A program made the position numbers and the translations under genes. Positions 1 to 7,759 of a DNA stretch of 47,676 nt are shown in pieces; the stretch's first letter is position 1, and every line of letters starts with the position of its first letter. Origin of the DNA: Candidatus Borrarchaeum yapensis (GTDB taxonomy: Archaea; Asgardarchaeota; Sifarchaeia; Borrarchaeales; Borrarchaeaceae); NCBI GenBank assembly GCA_016840515.1, contig JAEOSF010000025.1, forward strand, positions 1-47,676, read 5' to 3'. Under the pieces are notes generated by a model, which did no database searches, had not been told where the DNA came from, and saw only the letters and a program-made list of their open reading frames with translations.

Positions 1-1035
1 GCTATTCTGATTTCCACGTCAGAGGAAGAAAAAGAAGAACTTATGGAACGATATATTCTAGGGAAACCGGAACTTATCACTTCGAAGCTGCCAACTATAT
101 CCTCGTTAAGAAGTCATCTCTTAGGCATTATAGCTACTGGTTTTGTTAATACGGAGGGCGAAGTCTTCAAATTTTTAGAGAATACCTTTTATGGCCACCA
201 GTACACCATGGACGAGATATCCGGTGTAGTTTCAGTTGTTATATCCTTTTTAGTTGCAGAACAGTTGATAGAGTTTAAAAATGGAAAAATGGTAGCGACC
301 AAATTTGGAAAAAGAGTTTCCTCGCTATACATAGATCCATTGACAGGTGTTATAATTAGAAATGCTCTTCAAAATGACCCAGAAAAGATAACCAATTTAG
401 GACTCCTTCATTTGATTTCTTCCACTCCTAATGCGCTTCAATTCTATCTTCGGAAGAAAGATTATGGCGAAATGCTGTTTTTTTTAGAAGAACATTATGA
501 TGAATTTCTCATAGAGGTTCCTGATGAATACGACCCCGATTTCGAATTCTTTTTATCAGATTTAAAAACTGCAAAAATGCTCTTTGACTGGATTGATGAA
601 AAGGATGAAGAAGAGTTATTTATGCGATATAATATTGGCTCTGGTGATTTGCATAATTTGGTAGAGTCCGCAGATTGGGTACTCTATGCAACTTTTGAAA
701 TCGTAAAACTTCTAAAGAAGGCAAAGGATTTTGTTAAACCAATCAATACTCTCAGGACAAGAGTAAAACATGGTATTAGAGACGAACTTGTGGAACTAGT
801 TGAAATTAAAGGCATTGGTAGAATAAGAGGTCGTCTTTTATACAGAAACGGGATAAAAACTATTGAAGACCTCAAAAAAACTCTACCAGAAACATTGCTG
901 AATATACCCACAATAGGTAAATCTGTTCTTAGAGATATTTTTCAACAAATTGGACGTGATTTTGACGGATCTGATTTAATTCAAGAAGAAAATGTCAAGA
1001 AGAAAGTTGGCCAAACACGTTTAACCTCTTACTAG
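1..1035 (+). CDS. hel308: Hel308-type DNA helicase, C-terminal part (5' end outside window)
   Basis: The reading frame is open from base 1, so the ATG at 43 is internal and the gene starts outside the window. The visible 344 residues match the back half of Hel308, the archaeal Ski2-like 3'-5' DNA helicase that unwinds stalled replication forks. In order I see the end of the second RecA domain leading to KPELITSKLP, a winged-helix region, the ratchet helices (LLHLISSTPNALQFYLRK, then SGDLHNLVESADWVLYATFE) and a C-terminal helix-hairpin-helix (EIKGIGRIRGRLLYRNGI). The ATPase motifs would lie upstream and cannot be checked. The rest of the gene should be about 350-400 residues. Confidence 0.87.
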   Translation, partial: AILISTSEEEKEELMERYILGKPELITSKLPTISSLRSHLLGIIATGFVNTEGEVFKFLENTFYGHQYTMDEISGVVSVVISFLVAEQLIEFKNGKMVATKFGKRVSSLYIDPLTGVIIRNALQNDPEKITNLGLLHLISSTPNALQFYLRKKDYGEMLFFLEEHYDEFLIEVPDEYDPDFEFFLSDLKTAKMLFDWIDEKDEEELFMRYNIGSGDLHNLVESADWVLYATFEIVKLLKKAKDFVKPINTLRTRVKHGIRDELVELVEIKGIGRIRGRLLYRNGIKTIEDLKKTLPETLLNIPTIGKSVLRDIFQQIGRDFDGSDLIQEENVKKKVGQTRLTSY

Positions 1036-1294
1036 AGTTTCATAACTTTGTTTGAGTAATATCTAGGATTTTCTCTGATTATAGTAAAAATTAGTGATAA
1101 TTCATTCTTACCTCAATAGTTGCTTTAGACGAATTGTCTAATAACGAAAATTATACTCACGTGATTCTGTGAAAGCGTAGGGATTCTAAAAAATTATATG
1201 TTTCAAACAGGTATGTTTATCATAAATGAGTTAAATACTCTCATCAAGGAAAGAAATGCTTTCTTAATCCTATTTCTCGTAAACTATTGCACTG

Positions 1295-2368
1295 GTGGAA
1301 TCAGTGACTACAGGTATCATTTATAGTCCAGAATATCTGGAACACATACCAACCCGATCAAACCATCCTGAAGCAAGAAGAAGACTAATTTTAATTAAGC
1401 AAATTTTAGATGAATATAATGTGTTTGCCAATCCATTAATTCAATTGATTGAGCCAAAACCAGCAATTCCAGAAGATGTGTTAGCCGTACATTCTGAGAA
1501 ACTCTTTGAACTTGTGAAGCGCACATCAGAAGAAGGTGGAGGTTATCTTGACCCAGATACAGTAGCATCACAAAGAACTTTTGAAATTGCATTACTTGCT
1601 GCAGGTGGTGTGATTGAAGCTGTCGAACAATGTATTCAAGGAGCAGTCAAGAATTCTTTTGCAATAATACGCCCTCCTGGACATCATGCAACGAAAAAAA
1701 GAGCAATGGGATTCTGTTTTTTCAATAATGTTGCAATTGCAGCGAATTATCTTTTGAAAAAACATGAAATGGATAGAGTTGCCATTTTGGATATTGATAG
1801 TCATCATGGAAATGGGACACAAGACATTTTTTATGATTCATCAGAAGTGTTGTATATCTCACTCCATCAAGATCCTTTAACTTGTTATCCAGGAACGGGC
1901 TATATTGAAGATCTGGGAGTTGGTGAAGGTCTTGGGTACAATGTGAACATTCCTCTACGCCCTTTAACAACTGATGAACCCTACCTATACGCTGTCAATG
2001 AAATTGTTATTCCTATTATTGATCAATTCGAACCAGAGTTCATTTTAGTCTCTGCGGGCTATGATACGTACTATCATGATCCTCTCACACACATGGCATT
2101 AACAACATATGCTTACAAAGAAATTTTCCGTACTGTAAAAGAACTTGCAACAACATGTAAAAATAATGCGTTTGTTACAGCGCTTGAAGGAGGATACAGT
2201 CAAAGAGGTTTGCAAATGGGTGTGTTAATTTCTATTTCTGAGATGGCAGGGCTCGGTATTGAGGTCGAAGAAGCACCTCCAGAAGAGAGTCAAGATATTA
2301 ATTATGAATACACCCAAAAAATTGTAGAGAAACTCAAAAACTCTCTCTCTGAGTTTTGGAACTTCTGA
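1295..2368 (+). CDS. Histone deacetylase superfamily protein (class II HDAC / acetylpolyamine amidohydrolase type)
   Basis: This 357-residue protein is a zinc-dependent deacetylase of the arginase/HDAC fold. Diagnostic motifs are RPPGHHA (His130 and His131, the charge-relay pair), DIDSHHGNGT (zinc ligands Asp168 and His170), SAGYD (ligand Asp257) and EGGYS with the transition-state Tyr301. All catalytic residues are present, so it should be active. Substrates of archaeal members may be acetylated chromatin proteins, acetylpolyamines or small molecules; the sequence does not decide. The start is GTG at 1295. The 259-bp gap upstream holds a TATA-like stretch near 1189-1200 and a 6-bp hairpin at 1125-1141. 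Confidence 0.88.
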   Translation: MESVTTGIIYSPEYLEHIPTRSNHPEARRRLILIKQILDEYNVFANPLIQLIEPKPAIPEDVLAVHSEKLFELVKRTSEEGGGYLDPDTVASQRTFEIALLAAGGVIEAVEQCIQGAVKNSFAIIRPPGHHATKKRAMGFCFFNNVAIAANYLLKKHEMDRVAILDIDSHHGNGTQDIFYDSSEVLYISLHQDPLTCYPGTGYIEDLGVGEGLGYNVNIPLRPLTTDEPYLYAVNEIVIPIIDQFEPEFILVSAGYDTYYHDPLTHMALTTYAYKEIFRTVKELATTCKNNAFVTALEGGYSQRGLQMGVLISISEMAGLGIEVEEAPPEESQDINYEYTQKIVEKLKNSLSEFWNF

Positions 2369-2371
2369 ACT

Positions 2372-2953
2372 CTACCAAATACAATATTTTTCATAGATTT
2401 TTGTGGGATATACAATCATCCAAGGAACTATAATATCCCATGCTGATTGCAGGGTATTCAATATCAATACATATATTATAATTTCCATCAAAGGAGTTCC
2501 AAAAAGCAAACCAACGACAGCTACAACTAATGGAAGCATTATGGCTATTCGTACAAGAGTTGCGATTACTCCAGAACCAAACCAAAGTTTTGTGGAGGTA
2601 AAGTCGCTTCCAGAACACGATTCACGTTTTTTAAATCGTAAGATCGCCCACGGCAATAATATCATTGGTAAAGTAGCCGCTAACTTCATAAATGGTCCAA
2701 TGGGGGCAAATGGGTCAAAAAACATTAAACCCATGGTTCCTGCCACGCTACAAATTATACCTGAACGAATACCGAAAATTAAAAAGCAGACTATCCAAAC
2801 AATGCTGATCGGATCAAAGAGAGCGATCCCCCATGGTAATCTTGGAATAAAAGCGGCGGAAAATGAAACTACTATTGATAAAGCACCAAACAATGCCGCC
2901 CCAGCAATTTCTAGAGTGGGGGAATAGTATACTTTTGTGCCCATAACTAACAC
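2372..2953 (-). CDS. ECF transporter S-component-like integral membrane protein
   Basis: This 193-residue hydrophobic protein has about five or six predicted membrane segments. The first helix carries the small-residue pattern GAALFGALS, and a loop reads FFDPFAPIGPFMKLAATLP, as in substrate-binding S components of energy-coupling-factor vitamin transporters. The substrate cannot be read from sequence, and no EcfA or EcfT gene lies nearby, so it would share an energy module encoded elsewhere. It converges on the deacetylase gene with a 3-bp gap between stops. A small TM protein of another family remains possible. Confidence 0.55.
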   Translation of the reverse strand: MLVMGTKVYYSPTLEIAGAALFGALSIVVSFSAAFIPRLPWGIALFDPISIVWIVCFLIFGIRSGIICSVAGTMGLMFFDPFAPIGPFMKLAATLPMILLPWAILRFKKRESCSGSDFTSTKLWFGSGVIATLVRIAIMLPLVVAVVGLLFGTPLMEIIIYVLILNTLQSAWDIIVPWMIVYPTKIYEKYCIW

Positions 2954-3063
2954 ATCCTAAATACTTGAAAAAGCAGAGATAGAAGTTGCCTAATAAAGTT
3001 TGTGTTTCTACTCACGGATGAGTTATGTTAAAAGAAGATCAAAACAAATAAGCAAGTGTTTGA

Positions 3064-3639
3064 TTATTCATCCACTAGCACATCTGGTAATTCCTTCAAT
3101 AAATCTAGAAATTCATCGAGTTTTTCGGTAAGAAGTTTCGTGAGTTTCTTTTCAGCCGTCCATGTGCCTTCTTCAATAAGTTTCCTGAAATAATCAGAAA
3201 GACCGAAATTTATGAGAGTATGAAAATCTTGAAACCATTGACTTAAGCCTTCTTTTTTCATTTTGCTGATTATATTAGTTAGGCAGTTTAATACCCTCTT
3301 CTCATCTTCTTCTTGGGATCCTTTGATGAGAATGCGCTTGATTGCACTTATATCAAACAGTTTCTTTTTAGGAGCGCGAACGTGTTCACGGATTTGTTCT
3401 CGGATGACTGCCCATCCAGAAGGGTGGTTAAGATCATTGATAGCTTGTATTAACTTCTTCAAGATATCGTTCACGAGTTTATTCAGTTCTTGCGGTGCTA
3501 AATCTCGTTCTGAATGATAGATTAGTGATAGTTTGCTGTCAGGAGAAAATCTGGCAAGTTCAGGGGGAATATCGTCAACTTTTAGGTATTCCTCTCTTAG
3601 TCTTTGTAACTCTTTGGTGGCAGGTCGTAAGGGTGACAC
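3064..3639 (-). CDS. Hypothetical helical protein; probably the 3' part of a frameshifted gene
   Basis: I do not recognise this 191-residue protein. It is charged and mostly helical, with a C-terminal region of repeated Lys/Leu/Glu helices (KKLTKLLTEKLDEFLDLLKE), and has no membrane segment. The only start is GTG at 3639, just three codons after an in-frame stop, with no ribosome-binding site in front. Its N-terminus overlaps the end of the upstream reading frame out of phase. Joining the frames at about 3598-3612 gives a smooth SYK-LREEYLKVDDIPPELARF junction, so one protein of about 260 residues broken by a single-base indel is more likely than two genes. Confidence 0.5.
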   Translation of the reverse strand: MSPLRPATKELQRLREEYLKVDDIPPELARFSPDSKLSLIYHSERDLAPQELNKLVNDILKKLIQAINDLNHPSGWAVIREQIREHVRAPKKKLFDISAIKRILIKGSQEEDEKRVLNCLTNIISKMKKEGLSQWFQDFHTLINFGLSDYFRKLIEEGTWTAEKKLTKLLTEKLDEFLDLLKELPDVLVDE

Positions 3640-3848
3640 CAGTTTCCGTCATCTTCGGCCTCACAGACGAATTCGGAGCCGAGCTGGGAGGCAATGCCAG
3701 CGACATGAAAGTCTATGTCGCGTAAACTTATATCCACATCAATTCGGATTGAAGGCTTTTCGATAAGGGGAATTGGAATTTTTTCTTGTTCGCCTTGCCT
3801 CTCTGCCTCGTCCTCGAAATTTTCATCGTGGAAATTGACAGGTTTCAT
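3597..3848 (-). CDS. Hypothetical acidic protein; probably the 5' part of the same frameshifted gene
   Basis: This 83-residue frame starts at an ATG and ends 43 bases inside the next minus-strand frame. The N-terminal third is very acidic and probably disordered (DENFEDEAERQGEQEK). The rest looks like beta strands (IRIDVDISLRDIDFHV). Two cysteines, in EFVCEAEDDGNWCHPYD, lie near the end. I recognise no family. The overlap without a ribosome-binding site for the second frame suggests these are one gene with a frameshift, either a real mutation or an assembly error. Confidence 0.45.
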   Translation of the reverse strand: MKPVNFHDENFEDEAERQGEQEKIPIPLIEKPSIRIDVDISLRDIDFHVAGIASQLGSEFVCEAEDDGNWCHPYDLPPKSYKD

Positions 3849-3943
3849 AACAGCAACTCTGTTTATTTATTGGTGCTAAAAAAACTTATATCATATCAAA
3901 TAAAAATCCTTAAATATTCCCACCTTTTGCCATAAGTACACAC

Positions 3944-3954
3944 TTTTATATAAT
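3944..3954 (+). promoter_or_regulatory. TATA box of the tRNA-Pro gene
   Basis: TTTTATATAAT is centred about 27 bp before G3977, the archaeal TATA spacing. This supports 3977 rather than an earlier GGGGCTG as the 5' end of the tRNA. Confidence 0.5.
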
Positions 3955-3976
3955 CTTAAATATGGGGCTGATTACT

Positions 3977-4110
3977 GGGGCCACCCCTATTCACAAAGAA
4001 TATGGGCTCTATGTGGTCTAGCATGGTATGATTCCCGCCCGGGGCGCGGGAGATCCTGGGTTCAAAAAATAGGGACACATTGTCTTTATTTGAATTTCCT
4101 GGCGGCCCCA
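3977..4110 (+). tRNA. tRNA-Pro (GGG) with two non-canonical introns
   Basis: Removing two 30-nt inserts gives a complete 74-nt tRNA. Exon 1 is GGGGCC (3977-3982). An intron follows at about 3983-4012, then G4013 completes the acceptor strand GGGGCCG, which pairs perfectly with CGGCCCC (4103-4109); the discriminator is A4110. The D arm is GTCT-AGCATGGTA-TGAT, typical of archaeal tRNA-Pro. The anticodon stem is CCCGC/GCGGG (4034-4050) with anticodon GGG at 4041-4043, and position 33 is an unusual C. The T stem is CTGGG/CCTGG, with a second intron at about 4067-4096 inside the T loop. The first intron folds as TATTC-acaaa-GAATA. CCA is not encoded. Exact splice points could shift by a base or two. 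Confidence 0.72.
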
Positions 4111-4162
4111 TCATCTCCCAATTCCCTTAGCATTGTAAATGAGAACATAGTAGGTCAAATCT

Positions 4163-4450
4163 ATGTCGTTATCAGAAAAAGAAGTGGAACATATTGCGGA
4201 ACTCGCAAAAATAAAAATCGCGAAAAAAGAAAAAAAACAATTCACAAAGCAGTTCAATGAAATTTTGCAGTTCTTTCATCAACTAGACGAGATTGATATT
4301 TCATTGATTGAGCCTACTTTTCATGTAGTTGATATCAAAAACAGGTTTCGAGATGATAACATAGAATCTACGCTTTCAACCGATGAAACTCTTGGGAATG
4401 CCCCAAAAAAAGAAAAGAACTTTTTTAAAGCACCAAAGTTGTTCGATTAA
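4163..4450 (+). CDS. gatC: Asp-tRNA(Asn)/Glu-tRNA(Gln) amidotransferase subunit C
   Basis: GatC is the small subunit that clamps GatA to GatB in the enzyme converting Asp-tRNA(Asn) or Glu-tRNA(Gln) to the amide form. The 95 residues match the family's usual length. They show its N-terminal helical hairpin (SEKEVEHIAELAKI, then FTKQFNEILQFFHQLDEID) and the extended C-terminal belt ending in FFKAPKLFD. The gene lies 52 bp after tRNA-Pro on the same strand. gatA and gatB are not in the window. It converges on rpoL across a shared T/A tract. Confidence 0.88.
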   Translation: MSLSEKEVEHIAELAKIKIAKKEKKQFTKQFNEILQFFHQLDEIDISLIEPTFHVVDIKNRFRDDNIESTLSTDETLGNAPKKEKNFFKAPKLFD

Positions 4451-4460
4451 TGAGTTAACG

Positions 4461-4478
4461 TTTTTTTTAAAAAAAAAC
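4461..4478. terminator. Bidirectional T/A-tract terminator between gatC and rpoL
   Basis: Eight T followed by nine A lie between the two convergent stop codons. Oligo-T runs are the usual archaeal termination signal, and this one serves both strands. Confidence 0.55.
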
Positions 4479-4481
4479 TTC

Positions 4482-4778
4482 TTAAGGTTTCATAGCTTCT
4501 TGAAATTTGGTTAGTACTTCATTGCAAAGCCCAGACAGTTTGTCAGAAGCCTCAATAAGTGCTTCAGTTGGTGTTTTTTGTCCATTTGTTTTAATATAAA
4601 AGATTGGATTTGCATGAGTTGGATGATCTATCTTGTATGAAACAAATTCTACATTATCATCCTCTAATAATATGTTTCGTAGTGCATTACACAGGGTATG
4701 ATCCTCACCTTCGATTTCAAATTCAATACTATTGCTCTCTTTCTTCATATCTAAAATATTTACTTTCATTTCCATCAC
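4482..4778 (-). CDS. rpoL: DNA-directed RNA polymerase subunit L (Rpb11/Rpo11)
   Basis: This 98-residue protein is the archaeal counterpart of eukaryotic Rpb11 and the bacterial alpha N-terminal domain. It pairs with subunit D to nucleate RNA polymerase assembly. The signature is the EGEDHTLCNALRNILLEDD segment followed by YKIDHPTHANPIFYIKT. Length and order are normal. The start MMEMKV has three close ATGs; Met4 (4769) fits the family best, but 4778 is kept. It is the last gene of a csl4-DUF2067-rpoL group on the minus strand, now interrupted upstream by a transposon. Confidence 0.93.
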   Translation of the reverse strand: MMEMKVNILDMKKESNSIEFEIEGEDHTLCNALRNILLEDDNVEFVSYKIDHPTHANPIFYIKTNGQKTPTEALIEASDKLSGLCNEVLTKFQEAMKP

Positions 4779-4886
4779 CTACTAATGCCCTTCAATAAGG
4801 AACGAAATAAGAATGAACGTAAAAATTCTGTGATTCATGAAATTCTTCTTACTATGACTCTAGTCAATTCTTCTTACTATGACGAA

Positions 4887-5528
4887 CTAGATGCTTTCGT
4901 TATCGTCTATATGATTGTTTAAGAATGCTTTTAAAAAGTTGTTTATGTTGACTGCAAAACTATATCGATCCTCTTCTTTTTTATCTTTTCTGATCATTCC
5001 GGATTCTAAAGCACGTTCAAGGATTGTAAATGGATCTAAATCACTTATTACCGCAAGAACTGCTAATTGTTCACGGACAACTTTTGGTTTAATAAAAACA
5101 TCAGTCTCTCTTATCAAAGAGTTTAAACTATGAATTAAGTCAATTATTACCTGAAGTGGAGCATCACTTTTTATGAAATCTGAAGTGGAACGGTCTATTT
5201 TATACCCTTTGTATTGAAGCAGTTTTCGAAGTAATTCTACACGAATTGTTGCTCCTGCTTCACGAAATAGAAAACCTATTTCGTAATTGAATAAACCCTG
5301 CCTATCTGGATAAAGTAGGCCCTTTGTTTGTTTCTGTATTTGTTTGATTTCTGAAATAGCGAGCTTAACGTTTTCGCGCGATCCTGCAAGGCGCAAACGA
5401 ATGTAACTTGGCTTTGCAGATAGAAATAGATCTACAACTTTTATTCTCTCAAGCTGGTTTATAAAAAAAACACGTTCTTCGTTATTGCTAACCCTTATTA
5501 TCATTTCCTTCTTGTATGTCCTTGCCAA
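4887..5528 (-). CDS. DUF2067 family protein
   Basis: This 213-residue archaeal protein of unknown function belongs, as far as I can judge, to DUF2067, which often lies beside exosome subunit Csl4 and RpoL. It has an N-terminal alpha/beta domain (MIIRVSNNEERVFFINQL), a middle stretch KGLLYPDRQGLFNYEIGFLF and a C-terminal helical domain that looks winged-helix-like. It has no membrane segments and no cysteine clusters. The neighbours suggest a role in RNA handling, which is inference. The promoter side now faces the tnpB element, so its former link to csl4 transcription is probably broken. Confidence 0.65.
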   Translation of the reverse strand: MARTYKKEMIIRVSNNEERVFFINQLERIKVVDLFLSAKPSYIRLRLAGSRENVKLAISEIKQIQKQTKGLLYPDRQGLFNYEIGFLFREAGATIRVELLRKLLQYKGYKIDRSTSDFIKSDAPLQVIIDLIHSLNSLIRETDVFIKPKVVREQLAVLAVISDLDPFTILERALESGMIRKDKKEEDRYSFAVNINNFLKAFLNNHIDDNESI

Positions 5529-5618
5529 TCATTTCACTCTCTTGAACTTGACCGTTTAAAGGAAAAATGTGATTAAGTGTTAAGCATTAGCCTTTGCACT
5601 TATTTTTGTTGTAAGTCA

Positions 5619-6886
5619 CCTCAAGGAAGCCCCGACCCTTGAGGATGGGGAGGAATTGAGGAGTTTTCACTTGTACCAAGGTCTCTCTACCTTTAAATAA
5701 TAGCAGATCTATAGTAGCATCACATGAAAGTGGTTGCTACCGCTAAAGTCAAACTGGCTGAGGTGTCACCGGTCCTGGATGACACCATGAAGGTGTATGC
5801 GCAAGCAGTTCAATTTTGCGTGGATATCGCTTGGCGACAGAAGATTAAATCTAAGGCACAACTGCAGCAACGCTGTTACTATGAGGTTAAGGAGCGATTT
5901 GGACTTCAGGCGCAATTGGTGATCAATGCCATTACACAGGCTGTCGAAATGGTTAAAAGCGCACATTCCAAACCAGAAGTCTCCAAAGAATTGTCGATCA
6001 GATTTAATTTTCCGCGATGCGCTTCTATAGCTCACGACTGGACATTTCTTTCGTTGTCTACCATTGAGGGACGGGTGAAGTTTCAGATAACGCTCCCTGA
6101 AGTGTTTGAACACTATCTTGAGTGGAAGCTAGTTGAAAGCACCCTCATTAAAGACTATAAAGGGCGGTTCTTTTTCTGCTTTACGTTTTCCAAAGAGGTC
6201 GCCATCCAGCCAACACGTAGCAACCACTGTACCATACTGGGTGTGGACCTGGGAGTAAATTCGCTGGCAGTAACCAGTGACGGCGATTTCTTCGGGAGTG
6301 TGAAACAGCAACGAGTCCGATGGGAACGTCTAGTGGCTGAACTCCAGTCTAAAGGCACACGTGCCGCTACACGCAAATTACAACGCGCGAGTGGTACGTG
6401 GAAACGGTTTATGACTTGGGTCAATCATAACGTTTCCAAGCGAATCGTGGAGAAACTGTCCGAAGGTGACGTGCTGGTGATGGAGGACCTTACCTATATT
6501 CGACAGACGGCAAGTTATAACAGATGGGTGCATAAATGGGCTTTCCGGGAACTACAACAGTTCCTTGAGTATAAGGCTACTCTGAAAAGCGTCAGGGTGG
6601 CCTATGTCAGACCCCATTACACCAGTAAGGAATGCAATCGATGCCATTGCCGGAACACTTCCCGCCATCGGGGCTTCTTTGAATGTCATACCTGTGGTCA
6701 TACCCTGAATTCTGATTTAAATGGTGCACGTAATATAGCAAGACGCTATAGGCGGATTACTGGGCTGGGCTGTGGTAAACAAGCCCATAATTTAGCGTGT
6801 GATGAAGTTAAAACTCTATCCCGTGTAGGTAGAGGACTGAGACCAAGCACAGCTAAAAACCTCACAGTTTTAGCGTGAGGTAGTTT
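5619..6886 (+). mobile_element. IS200/IS605-group (IS1341-type) element carrying only tnpB
   Basis: The element is bounded on the left by GTCAC|CTCAAGGAAGCCCC and on the right by a subterminal hairpin CCTCAC...GTGAGG (6860-6880) followed by TAGTTTAC. The left end has two possible stems: CTCAAGG/CCTTGAG, or CCCC/GGGG. It also has a promoter-like CTTTAAATA at 5691. There is no tnpA and there are no terminal inverted repeats, as expected for this group. It inserted two bases after the csl4 stop codon. The same end architecture recurs in the tnpB-less copy at 42737-42978. Exact cleavage points are inferred. Confidence 0.72.
5724..6878 (+). CDS. tnpB: TnpB RNA-guided nuclease (IS605 OrfB family), intact
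   Basis: This 384-residue TnpB is the ancestor-type protein of Cas12, an omega-RNA-guided DNA nuclease encoded by IS200/IS605 elements. The RuvC triad is complete: Asp175 in GVDLGVNSLAV, Glu254 in LVMEDL and Asp331 in NSDLNGARNIA. A zinc ribbon has Cys304, Cys307, Cys321 and Cys324 (CNRC...CHTC). Full length and intact motifs suggest activity. The reading frame runs into the right-end hairpin, where the omega-RNA scaffold normally overlaps the 3' end of tnpB. Its guide would begin at about 6887 and read into the csl4 stop region. Base composition is visibly richer in G+C than the neighbouring genes, a sign of recent arrival. Confidence 0.92.
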   Translation: MKVVATAKVKLAEVSPVLDDTMKVYAQAVQFCVDIAWRQKIKSKAQLQQRCYYEVKERFGLQAQLVINAITQAVEMVKSAHSKPEVSKELSIRFNFPRCASIAHDWTFLSLSTIEGRVKFQITLPEVFEHYLEWKLVESTLIKDYKGRFFFCFTFSKEVAIQPTRSNHCTILGVDLGVNSLAVTSDGDFFGSVKQQRVRWERLVAELQSKGTRAATRKLQRASGTWKRFMTWVNHNVSKRIVEKLSEGDVLVMEDLTYIRQTASYNRWVHKWAFRELQQFLEYKATLKSVRVAYVRPHYTSKECNRCHCRNTSRHRGFFECHTCGHTLNSDLNGARNIARRYRRITGLGCGKQAHNLACDEVKTLSRVGRGLRPSTAKNLTVLA

Positions 6887-6895
6887 ACCTCAAGC

Positions 6896-7468
6896 TCAAA
6901 TCGATAAATAATCATCAGAAATCTTTCGTCGTTCAATATTCTCGCAATCCATACATTTCAATGTTGATCTTCCTTTTCTTTTTAAAAACGCCCCACATCT
7001 CGTACATCTCGCTAATATGACTCCAAATTGGTGTCCAACAGTTGATAAATAACATGGTTGTCTTATGTCGTCTACAATGTGTGCTTTTACAATATCACCA
7101 ATCCGGTATGCATCTGTCATATTCTCAGTGTAGCTTTCTGAAACACACGAAATATGCAAAGTACCAGTTATAGGAGTATGTAATTCATCGGAATCGATCT
7201 TTCCGATCGTAAGGTCAACCAGTTGTTTTTTCGCATCACTAACTTTTCCAAAAACAATTGCTCCTTTAACTGGTGTGATTGGCTTGTTTTTTGCGATAAC
7301 TGATATTCGTTTCGTCTTTGTATTAACATCAACATTTCCAACTATACTCGCCAAAATCAATCCACTTTCTTCATACGTCCCGCTATCGGCAATAAATTCT
7401 TCAATAACTCCTAATACATCCCCAGGTACTACTAAATCTCCAGAATTGATTTGTTCTTTAACTTTCAT
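6896..7468 (-). CDS. csl4: Exosome complex RNA-binding protein Csl4
   Basis: Csl4 caps the archaeal RNA exosome together with the Rrp41/Rrp42 ring and helps recruit DnaG and poly(A) RNA. The 190 residues show an N-terminal strand domain (GDLVVPGDVLGVIEEF), an S1 domain in the middle (RIGDIVKAHIVDD) and a C-terminal zinc ribbon CTRC...CMDC. The ATG has a good ribosome-binding site (GGAGG, 7 bases upstream). It heads the csl4-DUF2067-rpoL group. The tnpB element starts two bases past its stop, so the coding sequence is intact but downstream genes are displaced by about 1.3 kb. Confidence 0.92.
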   Translation of the reverse strand: MKVKEQINSGDLVVPGDVLGVIEEFIADSGTYEESGLILASIVGNVDVNTKTKRISVIAKNKPITPVKGAIVFGKVSDAKKQLVDLTIGKIDSDELHTPITGTLHISCVSESYTENMTDAYRIGDIVKAHIVDDIRQPCYLSTVGHQFGVILARCTRCGAFLKRKGRSTLKCMDCENIERRKISDDYLSI

Positions 7469-7759
7469 CTATTTACCTCCTGAAACTAAATCTAAAGTCC
7501 TAAAATCCTAATATGAAACCGTTTAAAGGATATGAAAATCATCAAAGGTGTAATAAGGAAACTATCCTCTCCTTCATAAGCCATTTTCTGGATACTTGAC
7601 AATATCTTATATTTTTCAATTTTTCCTTCTGAATACAATGTAATTTAATCTTAGAAAAAAACCTTACAAATATTTTCAATCTGGTAAAATCTCTTTTTGC
7701 TCTCACGATATATTTTTCTACTATTTACTGCTATAGTCTCATTGGTAGCAAAATTTCTG

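Noticed and set aside
2403..2927. 174-residue plus-strand frame opposite the ECF-S-like gene
   Set aside because: It lies wholly antisense to a coherent membrane protein and its residue mix does not look like a folded protein.
3964..3970. GGGGCTG as the 5' end of tRNA-Pro
   Set aside because: It pairs with CGGCCCC only with a wobble and is just 15 bp from the TATA box centre. GGGGCC at 3977 plus G4013 gives seven perfect pairs, a 30-nt intron and normal TATA spacing.
5766..6424. Minus-strand frames inside the intact tnpB
   Set aside because: They overlap a full TnpB with all catalytic motifs and have no motifs of their own.
7697..7759. N-terminal hydrophobic extension of Pelota from TTG 7697
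   Set aside because: It looks like a membrane helix, which Pelota lacks. ATG 7760 gives the normal family start.
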